A program made the position numbers and the translations under genes. The notes beneath the pieces are model-generated. The model did not search any database and was not told where the DNA came from. It saw only the letters and a list, made by a program, of their open reading frames with translations. From Mytilus trossulus (Eukaryota > Mollusca > Bivalvia > Mytilida > Mytilidae): a stretch of DNA of 64,000 bases. The stretch spans positions 9,417,916-9,481,915 of the forward strand of contig NC_086375.1 of assembly GCF_036588685.1 (NCBI RefSeq). The letters are read 5' to 3'. Every line of letters starts with the position of its first letter. Within the stretch, counting starts at the first letter, position 1. Shown here in pieces: positions 50,701 through 62,700 of this stretch.

Positions 50701-53700
50701 TATTAAAATTGATTATCAATGTAGGATTTAATTGATTTTCTATTATATTGTATTATACTCATATTTACTGATTTCAGCAAGTTAACTTAGGCTCTTAAGT
50801 TATGAAATGTCAACTTGGGATTTGACGGTAGCTAACAAGAAAAACATGTAAATCAAAATGACAATTGTTGGTTTTGAGAATGAAACAGATTTTTGTTCAG
50901 CATTGTTCGCGAAAAAATCCATGCAAGCTACAGGTTTATTATAATGTTTGAGTTTTATCTAACAGGGAGTAAAAAAGAACAGCCACACACACAGCTTTAC
51001 CCACCCTTGCTTCAGTTTTTTTAATGATCATACTAGTCCTATTAGAATCAAAATAAATCATATAAGCCAAAGATTTTGGAAATTTACACATGGCCTGGGC
51101 CGTGATATTTGATAATTTTACCCCTTGCTAAAGCTCAGGATAAAATTTGAATATCACGGACCAGGCCATGTGTAAATTTTCAACAATCTATGGCTTCCAT
51201 GAATTATTTCTTAATTTTTAGAAACTTGTATGTACACAACACAACTATAATGCATAAATCAGGAAAGTGTACTGCTGATATGCAAATAAATGTACAAATG
51301 AGTTTTTGTATTTTGAAAAATAGTTATATGAAAATAACATGTTAACCACTGTGTTTCTTCATGAATTGAAAACAATAACTTCTGTCATTACATGTATATG
51401 TAAATTGATTTAAAGCGAGAAGTAATTTATTGCAATAGATTTTCTTTCTTGTATATGACGTGGCTCTATATTTATACATCTCATCATTGTATTATTGTGC
51501 AATGATAAATGTTTGTTTACATATTTGTTTGTTTTTATAGTGATTAAGATATCGATGTTTCAATGTAAATGATAAAGTTTGAAACACATTTATAAATGAG
51601 GCAAATAAGTTTCACTATTTCATTAGTAAAATTAGAATGCTGAGAAATTGCATACCTGTCAACTGACCCGTATTCTGCAGGTGTGACTCGAAGTTTTCAC
51701 TATTCTGAGGGAACACCCAGGACAACCGCCGGATTATTGAATAACCTGGGATTTCCGAAAATGACCCATTTACACCTGGATTTCTTAGCCTTCAGATTGA
51801 TTTTATATTTACATTTTGTGGGTAACAAATAGAATGCAAATACATATTGAAATATTACTTTTCATTATTTTAATATCTTAATACAGTTATAAAATAAATA
51901 GTTGAAAATTGTTTTGTTCATCTATCCTTCCTTTTAATTTTAATGTGTGTATTGTTATGCGTTTACTTTTCTAATTTGCTAGAGGTATAGGGTGAGGGTT
52001 GAGATCTCACAAACATGTTTAACCCTGCCGCATTTTTGCGCCTGTCCCAAGTCAGGAGCCTCTGGCCTTTGTTAGTCTTGTATTATTTTAATTTTGGTTT
52101 CTTGTGTACAATTTGGAAATTAGTATGGTGTTCATTATCATTGAACTAGTATATATTTGTTTAGGGGCCAGCTGAAGGACGCCTCCGGGTGCGGGAATTT
52201 CCCGCTATATTGAAGACCTATTGGTGACCTTCTGCTGTTGGTTTTTTTCTTTGGTCGGGTTGTTGTCTCTTTGACACATTCCCCATTTCCATTCTCAATT
52301 TTATTCCTTTAACTGTTTTCAACTTTATTTTACTAGACTCTAATTTGATTAAATTAATTTAAATATGTAACGGCTAATAAGCCAGTTAAGAACTTTATTT
52401 ACATCCATTTACAGAATAGAAACGTTGAAATGTTGTTAAAGCATGCATGTAATAAGTATCAAATATAGAATGATGCAAGAAATTTAATGAATATCAATAA
52501 TTAAGACAGTATGACAAAAACTTACCAAAAGCTTTTAAAAGTGCATTGTAATAACAAGTAATAAAATTTTAAATTACTTAAGGTGTAAATTACCACCATT
52601 GATTTTCCCCTATTAGTCTTTGTTAATTTTGCACTTTTCAAAAAAATGTGCAGAATTTATCTCTGTTTCAAATAAAGATATACTTGGCATGAATAAAATT
52701 TTATCCTGTCCAGTACTATAGTAAAAATTTCAATATAATATTTCATTGCATATAAGAAAATAACCATAATTGGAAGTTAACCAATCAAATTTCTCCCCTC
52801 ATGTAACGGTTATCCACATTTTTTCAAGGTTTTCTTCAGTTTATAATGGAATTTAGAATTAAATTATAAGAAATGACTAATATTTTTCTGTCTATTGGAA
52901 ATAACATGAAAAACTTGGTGCACACTGTTAAATAACCAGCTACACGCGTTATTCAGTGTGCACCAAATTTTTTATGTTATTTCTTCATACAGAAAAAATA
53001 TTAGTCATTCCTTAATTGAATAGTTCATATCAAATCTGAAATTGATGTTTATAATTAACCAGTTAATAGAAAATCCAACTGAATAATCCACATATGAATA
53101 TCGTCTGCCATTGAGGTTATTAGGTTTATATAATGTATGATTGAATCCAATTTTTATTTTAAGTGGATTGTGAATTGAAAAAGATAACCTCTGAGTAGTG
53201 GTGTTCACTTCACTCTGTCATTACATGTATATGTAAATTGATTTAAAGCGAGAAGTAATTTATTGCATGAGATTTTCATTATACATGTATTTATAATCAC
53301 AGTTGTGTGCATTGTACTATAGCTTCCATGTTTATTCATACTGTCCTTTCCTATCATTGTAAATGCGTTTGCGCCAATAAAATATTGTCTATAGTCTATG
53401 TTGATTTCTGAACTGAAATATCTTATATTTTCTTGTAGAATCAATATTTGTAACTATCAATAAATTTACACACCTTACAAGAATTTAATGAATGAAATGT
53501 ACTTAGAACTCATGTGTCACTTGGAATGAATTTACAATAAAAACACTATTTGTGCATTTCATATCTGTTCTCACATGATCTTTGTAATTCCTAATAGTAT
53601 TTTAGAACATCAACTTTAATATTTTGCAGATGTTGATAATCACTAACCAAGATATTGATCATTATTTGATTTTTTAACAAATAATATTCGCTAGTATAAA

Positions 53701-56700
53701 ACCAACCTCAAGAAATCCTGTTTGATTATCAGTGACATGGTTCAGTGGTATGTAGACACTATCTGTCTTCTGGTCGACTATCATACCATGACGATGACTG
53801 AATGTTCCTCGGCCTACATCCTGGCCACTTATTCTTACATTGAAACCTGTATGGATAAAAAATATATTAAGTTACCATGACGATGACTGAATGTTCCACG
53901 ACCTACATCCTGTCTACTTATTCTTACATTAAAACCTGTATGGATAAAAAAAAATTGTATAATCAAAGTTGGTTTCCAAGTCTATTATGTATTCCTTGGC
54001 CTTTATTGAAAACTGGTTAGTGTCATATGTGGAATAGCGACTAATTCTCCATGTAGTCCTCAATTCAGAGTTACAATGAATATTCAGTCATATGGATGAA
54101 GTGGCATATCTTGTCCGGCTGACATTTTTTTTTAAGTTTCTTTTCATCTATGATAATTTGGAAGATAGTAGGCAGAAACATGGTAAAAATCATCATTTAA
54201 GGGCAACGCATTTTATATGGATTTGACTGATGATTTTGTCTATGTTTATCCATGATTATTTTTATATAGATCCCATCTTGTTTATTAAGCTAATAAGATT
54301 TCTACTGTTGTTTTCTAGATGCAGGGAAAAATAGCAAAACTAAATCATCACTTAATTGCAAAAAATCTTAAGTCTCCTCAATACCTTGATACAACAAAGA
54401 ACCAATAGCAAGAGCTTCAGCTGTAGCCCAGTCTAAGTCTCCACCATCTTGTATCTTCTGTAATCGTCTGTCTAGGTGGGTCTTCTGTATAGTTGGATGA
54501 ACATTCTACAAAGTATAATTTGAGTTACTGTTAAAAGTATTCAAATCCAAATTGGCATATCTAGTTTAGGTATTTCAAGAATCATGATCTTAAATGTGTT
54601 CAAATGTTTTAATAACAATGTTTTATGAACAAAGATATACTGTAAATTCAGAAATTATTGCAAGGTTTTTATTATTGCGAATAATGCGACTGAGTTGTAA
54701 ACGCAATAATTAAAACTCACATTTTGTAATATTTCAACTGAATTAAGCATAAATGTTCTCAAAATTGTAAAATTAAAATCGCATTCAAGTGTAAAATGAC
54801 AAAATCCCAATAATAAATGCACGCAATAACTTCTGAATTTACAGTGATATGTTGTATAGAAATTAAAGTTTTGCTTTTACTAAGAATTTTTGTCCATACT
54901 TTGACAAACTACGTTTTTTTCACAAGAAGTCAGTAAACATATTTAAACCATGTAATTTTTTCAAACCATTTTTTTTTTTTACACTAACCTTCAATATTTC
55001 AAGAGAGCAGAAATTACAGACTGCTTTATACAAATTTCAATGTATGCATTAAGATACCTGTATCAAGTAACCTACCATATCAGAAGGGACAGAAACAGAT
55101 TTAGCTCCAACAAATTTCAAAGTATCCAATGAGACACCAGTATCCCATGTTGTTACAACTTCTCCAGCTTGCTGACAAATTGACCAGTCTGATTGCAGAT
55201 GGAACGCCTGAAAAAAAGTTTTTGATTCATCTCTTTGTTGTTTTCAATATTATTTGGATTTACAATAAAATACCATGACTTCCAAAATGAAATTATTTAA
55301 TATATCTAATTCTATGTTGGTTGGCATGCTGGGCTATTTGAACATATTTTTTTAAAACAAAATACCCTTTTTATTATTATGGTCAAGTTTGGTCATATTT
55401 GGTCAAGACTTTTCAGAGGAGATTTTTTTATAACAGTTAACGACAGAGGAGGGACAACAAATGATGAGAAAAGCTTACTTGGCCGTGTGCTTTAAATCAG
55501 TGCAACAGTTTAACTCAAAATATTGATATGAGGCCCCAAAAAAAACTTACATAACAAAACACACAGAGCACCAAAACAAGAGTGCTTAAATTTACTGAAA
55601 GCTAGTTCTACCTAATAATTGAAAGAACCTCTGTGAGCATACTCACAAACCCTACCTGAACACTGTTATCAGGCAAACACACGTCACCAGATTCCTAACT
55701 TATATGAAAATCAACTGATTTTTGTTTGTTTGTAATGCAAATCTACATAAGATGTCCTCATTAGTTACAAAGTTTTATCAATTTTTTATTGTGTGGTTTC
55801 AGAGGAGTTGCAATTACAAAATTTTGCAGTTGTATATTTGGATCAAAATTTCAGTTTCAAAAGGGCATAACTCCTGGAAAAAAAAACGGAATCATAATTT
55901 TCTATTTATATGCACATCTACATATAGCTTTAGTATGTCCTTCTGATCTACGAAGTTTCATTACATTCAGTATGTTTTCAGGAGTTGCAATGACAAGGCT
56001 GACTAACAGCTAAAAAAACATTATACTCTTCACAACTTTGTTTTGTGGAGTATAAAAAGACTTAAGTGTCATTTTTTTACACATCCAACAGATTTAGTGT
56101 AAATACATCATGAGCAGTTTGAGAAATATATGACCTTGTGAAATGCCAACAAATGAGTTAACAGTATCAACAGGATACAGGCTAATGAGTTCAAAAATAT
56201 CAATATCAATTCATTCACCCAGTATGTTTTTTTATTTTTCAAAAATTAAATGTACATGTTTAATTTTATATGAAAGACTTAAAATATTTGATACATTTTT
56301 ATCTGTGTGTACTAGTGTGCATCAGTATAACAAACCTTTGGCACATGTTTTTCCACCATATCTAAATTGTTTGATAATTCTTTGTTCCAATCAGCAACTT
56401 CTTTATCTAAAACTTCTTTATTGCATATACCATCAGTCTGAAAAAATAAGAGGCAGAAGAATAGACCAAAGTATGCAGAAAATTGTAAAAAAGTAGTTTA
56501 GGGATCATCAATTATGTCACGTTATGATTGACAGTTGACTCCATGATTATCATGATACATAAAGATTACAAAACCACATTCTTGCTTTAAATTTCATACA
56601 ATAACTCCTAAAATTCTGCATCTTTCAGTCACCTTGCTTCAGTTTACCATCATTTTTAATTTACATGTGGACTTTGTCTGATCATGAAATATAACTCTAT

Positions 56701-59700
56701 TTATCACTATAAAAAAGTTCAGGGTCATCATGTGAAACCTTAAAACAATTGTTGCATTAATAGTTCTAAACATATAGACAGGATAGCACTCAACCTTGAT
56801 AATAATTTGAAAGCATAGGTCTGCAGACTCTGTTTCATTCATTTTCATTTTACTTGTTATGCAATTACATTTTCTGAATATTGTGCCTCTTTGGCTCTAT
56901 TCTGAAATGTCTTTCCCTAGGCCCCAGGAATGTTAAAACCCACACACTTGAAAACCAAGAATTTGAGAAAAAAAATGTATCAAATCATGAATTTTATGAA
57001 TGAGAACATGTATATAAAGGCTCTCATTTTGAGAATGAGGGGGGGGGGGGGGGGGGGGGAGGACCTTTGTCAGGACTCCAAGATCAGGTGTTTTTAAGCT
57101 CGAGATTTCTGTATTGACCCTTTGCAGATCTGGGATTTTTTTTCTTCAAATTTCAGGATTTGGGATTTCAATTTATTTAAATTTGGGATTTCAATTTATT
57201 TAAATTTGGGATTTCAATTTATTTAAATTCGGGACCTAAGGATTTCGTGTGTTTAAGCCCAGGATTTCGTGTTTTTAAGCCCAGGATTTCGGGATGAGGA
57301 CCCCTTCTACCCTCCCTCAAGAATGAAGGCATAAAACCATGAAGTTTAATACTGTACTCACTATAACCTGTTCTGAAAACATATCTGGAATACTTTTTCT
57401 TTGATTTATAATATTATACATGGTGGGCTGTGTAAAGGTTGGATCATCAAGTTCGTTGTGTCCATATTTACGAAAACATATAAAATCTATTATTACGTCT
57501 TTACCAAAAGTTTGTTGATACTGCATAGCTAGAGATGTAGCTCTTATAACTTCCTACAAAACAAAAGTTTTAATTATCTCAAAGATCTGACGAACATTTT
57601 CATAAACAATTAACCAAACCAGATTTTCACATGTATTTACAGTTTTACACATGTATTAATAAGCAATAACATTACTCTTCTAGAATATCTATTTTTTTTA
57701 CTTGTTAGTTTTGATTTCCTTTTAGTGGTATCTTTTACCTGAAATATTGAATTAAAGAAAAATCAATGTTTTAAAATAGAAAATTTTTCTCTACAGATAT
57801 GTATGCAAACTCTATAAGATTCACTAATTTTTTACATTTTAAGACATGGTTGAAATTTTAAAATTTGAAACAATTATTGAATTAAAGTGCAGAAACAGAA
57901 AACAAGAAAAGAGGAAACGTTAAAAAAACAAGATAAAATATCTCACCTCTGGATAATCAGCATTAACATGTATAACAGGATAAGAATTTATTTTTGCCAA
58001 ACAACTACTGTACAAAGATGATCTGAAAAATAACATAGTAATTTAATAAAAAGACAATACTGATCCATGAAACTTATTCATATCATTATAAATATGAGAA
58101 TAGAGTGCCCGTAAAATTAACTGTGTCAGCGTTTTAGCTGTAACCATATGAATAAAAGAAGTTGTTTAAGGTAATGAAATAGCAATCTAACACAAAAACA
58201 AGACATCTGAAGGTTTTAACAATAGATCTGTAAAATATCTAGTTCTAAATCAAACTGTTGAAATCTTTCTTTATTTTTTTTAAAGAAAATCAAAATATTT
58301 ATTTTAAAACAGCCTTGATTTTATTTCCATTTTTACCAAATACATCAGTTTCTCAGTAATTGCTTGAATAATATATAATGTACTTTGCATGAAGAATGTT
58401 TTCCCATGTAAGTTGTATATGTTTATTTTGACAATGAGCTCACAGAATTCAACTAAATTTTCATAAGCTAGCAAAATAAAGTAGCATAATCTTCCTTTCC
58501 TTTATATGTTTTACCTTGCTCTACTAGGTTCAGTGGTAAATCCCAGCTGATTATTTACAATGATATGTATACTACCTCCAACATTGAAATGGGGACATTC
58601 AGCAAAACCAAAAGTCTCAGCTACTACACCCTACAAAATTACATACAATAGAAATTATTGTGTTAGGATGGGGCTCTTATAGCAAATTTGACAATATCTA
58701 TTGAAAAGCTTAATAAATGCAGGGTATCCAATTTTATTTAACAGCATCTTGGTGTAAATTCAAAAGTGTCTATCTCTTATGATAAAACAACTTGTTATTT
58801 CAAATTGATAGAATTTTAATATCAGATAGCTTTTTTCTCAATGAGTCTGTTCTAAAGATAGCTTTCATCAGAAAGATATGCTTCCCTTCCTCAATGCATC
58901 TTTCTGATTACAAGACAAGTCTTTGATAATCCTTATTGCTATGTTTTTTGTGCAGAAGCATAGCACAAATACCAATGTTGAAGTCTTAAATTTTACATTA
59001 ACTCATGGCTATGAATGGATTTAATTAATCCCCAAATTTCAGGTTGGAACAAGAACAAACTCAAATGTGAGTTTAAATTATTGTGATTATAGCCCTGTTG
59101 CATTTTTCGCAATAATACAATACATCACAATAATTTCTGAATTTACAGTAAAACATATGGATAATTTAAATGTCTATTCTCAACTTATAAAAAATTACCT
59201 GGGCGGAAAATGATGCATCACCATGAACTTGAACACATAAAACTCTTTGACCTGAGGTATCTGTTTCACTATAATCTCTGATCTTTAACCGTTGTTGTTT
59301 AGAACGTGCTTTACCAACTGCAACAGGATTGTTAGCCTAAAAGTCAAATTTCATTTTATGTTCAAGTACACATAAATAAAAACTAATCAACAGGGTATTT
59401 TAGTAGAATATAAATATACATGCTATTGTGGATACATACCTGCCAACTGTAACTATTTGCGAGGGTTTAGGGGGGATTTCCCCCATGAGAGCTCCCATAT
59501 TGAAACTTTAAAGAGGAATTTTGACCCAATTTTTAACAAAACAGTTAATTTTACAATGGCTATAGGCTTTGAAAATTATGAAGAAAACAAAAAAACAACA
59601 AAGAGATGAATTAAAAGGCCCCCTTTAAGGTTTTTTATGACTGTATGAGCCATCTTGCATGCTGAAAAACTTGGCAGGTATGTGGATAAAAAAGATGGTA

Positions 59701-62700
59701 TGATCTGCAGTGTTAGCTTTTTGGTGTTGCAAGTTTATATATAATACATTCTTATGTTTCATAAAAAAAGAATCAGTCCTATGATAATAGATTTTTAACC
59801 AATTTCTTATTATCGCTATCATAATGAATTGTATTTTGATATGCTTTGATATTAAAACTTTCGAAAGAAATAACTTACGCAATTTTCGAATATAAAATTG
59901 AATGTGCTTTATTCCCAAATAAAAATCTAAGTGATCTAAAAATGTTTTTAAAGACATGAATGACCCTGCTCAATCATGTTATTATATGTGCAAAATACTT
60001 TTGGGATGGACAGAAGAAAGGTCAGATGGTCAAGGAATCAAGGGTAACACTTAATGCCTTTTTTGCCTAGCTGCTGGGGGAAAAAAGATGGATCTTTTCT
60101 TTCAAATCAGTAATAAATATAATCAATTAGTATATAATGGCAAGGAAATTAAATATAGGATCTGCGTTAATTAGGATTAACATTTTTGGAGTTGCAAGTT
60201 TAAGCAGTTTAAAATTAAGTGTTTTGCAGCTAATATATGATTATGAAATCTTTAAAAAAAAACTGCTGACCTGACAGTGCTGTTTTGCCTAAAATCTGAA
60301 ACGATTACATTTGTTCTATTTTAAGATTTCAGATATATAAATGTTTAAATGTTATCCAAAGATTAATCTAATCAGTGTGTCATACATGATAGGTTATAAC
60401 TTCAATTAATTAAAAATTTCTCTGACTAAACCCATTTTTTTTTATTTTTCTCTGTGGCTGTGCTCTTACATGTTTAATTAAATCTGAATTTTAGAATTTT
60501 CTAGAAAAATATTCAATTAAAAATTGTAGAACAAACTCTCATCAAATTGCCCATTCCCCTTCCTATATAAAGACGTTCCACTGTTTCTGTCTTACAGAAT
60601 TTACTTTTCTGGATGATTTAGATGTGCATGTACAAGCAGAAATTAATTTTAAGGATCATGAATATAAGTGTGAAAAAAGAAAAAAAACACTACTTCAATA
60701 TTGCTAATTAAATAAAATTACCTCAAGATGAGAAGGATTTGGAATAAGTGAAACATGGATATCTTTTCCATGATATTGGATATCTTCAGATGTATCTACA
60801 AAGAAACAAATCTACAGTCATGTTACAGTGACTTGACTGTTAGTGTTGCTCTCCACCAATTGCAATTTGTTCAAAATTTTGACCAAATTGCAATTTGTTT
60901 TATAAAATCAAATTGTTCAACTGGTCAGAAATTTGAACCAACTTCTGTAGAAAACCACAGCCAAGTCATGAAACTGCAAGGTGATAAAATAAAACATACT
61001 TACAATCCTATAAGACTTTAACTCCACTTTAATGATGATGTGACAAAATTAGTTTATCAGTTTGTATAGGTATATTATAGTCATTTCCATGCTGAAGGGG
61101 AACTGTTTATTTTGAATTGCTATAAAATTGTCCAAACTAAGCTTTCATACAGTTTTTCTTTCTAAAAGTATTCTATATTTATACGAATCAGACATTATGT
61201 GAATTAAAACATTTCATATTCAGTAAAATATGTGTAAAATTGCAATATATGTTTGTAGGAAGTTTCCATAGGGGAGGTAATCATTTTTTATTTCAAAAAG
61301 TCTTTATTCAAAAGAATAATATTTTAGGTTATCTCCCCATGGAAACTTATCAATAGCATATTGTTATTTCACACATATTTTACTGAATATATGATGTTTT
61401 ATTTAAAATGATATCTGATTCTTATCAATATAGAATACTTTTAGAAGGAAAAACTATATGAAAGCTTAGTTTGGACAATTTTATAGCAATTCAAAATAAA
61501 CAGTTCCCCTTCAGCATGGAAATGACTAATATAACTATACAAACTGATAAACTAATTTTGATACAACATCATTAAAGTGGAGTTAAAGTCTTATAGGATT
61601 GTAAGTATATTTTATTTTATCACCTTGCACTTTCACAATTTGTCTGAACAGATTGTTCAAAATTGTGACCAGTTGACCAGTTTGGTTTTATAAAACAAAT
61701 TGCAAATTGGTCAGAATTTTGAATGAGTTGCAATAGTTGGATAGCAACACTAACAGTCAAGTCACTGTAAAGAAGTCCAGTAATTTCAAATTATTTGCAA
61801 GGAGTAATTAAATTCTTTGAAACCAACATTTATTTGTACAGAATTAATATTTTGGCCAATCACAGACCAAAAACCTTTCTCTTTCTGAAGCTTCCTAATT
61901 AAACTTGCTAAATATGTATACAGTATGTGTTTTCTCCTTGTTGAATTTCATACTGCAAACTGTAGATGTTTACACTCTGGTCTCTATGGAAACATACCAC
62001 TGTGGATTCACTTATTTTCATGGGTATCAATGTTCATGGATAATGAAAACTTGTATGTTCGTGGATATTTAATTTTATGGTTTTGCTGTGGTCTGTGTAC
62101 AAGCCTATAGAAAATTTGTCGTTCGTTGAATGTTTAATTTCGTGGTTTACCTGTACCCAAGAAAATTGGTATCCTAAGAATAATAATGAATCCACAGTTC
62201 TGATGGTATCTATGATGAGTTCATTTATAATACCATATCATTTTTGTGCTATTTTCCAGTGTGAGATAAATATATGTCTCATCACTTGTGAAACATCTGT
62301 TTTCAGCAACTGATTTGTAGAAATATAATTATGATGTGAAATTTTGTTGATTTTTTTTTAATTTCCTATGACGAAGTCCTGAAAAAAAAGGCAACAATGC
62401 CTGATGAGGTCACATAAACAACTTTCTGTTTGAAAAGGAAGGATAACAAGATGAATGGACACACTGGCCAGAAAACATAATGCCTCTCTACTAATGAAGG
62501 TAGGGCATAAAAATCATAACAGAAACAGATACCACCACTATAACTTGTATATAACATATTTCTTCATTCTCAACAGTTAAATTTTGATTATTTAAAAACC
62601 TTGGCAAGCCTCGCACTTTAAACATTTAAAATTTAACCCTCTCGAGTGGAGAATATCATAAAACACTTATTGCAGTGATTAAATCTATAGGTAATGTACT

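Noticed and set aside
55722..56013. Overlapping plus-strand frames of 74 residues
   Set aside because: They lie in an intron with dispersed-repeat text (CATAACTCCTGGAAAAAAAA) and show no conserved motif.
60755..61021. Plus-strand 88-residue frame
   Set aside because: It overlaps a DHTKD1 exon in antisense and one arm of the fold-back element.
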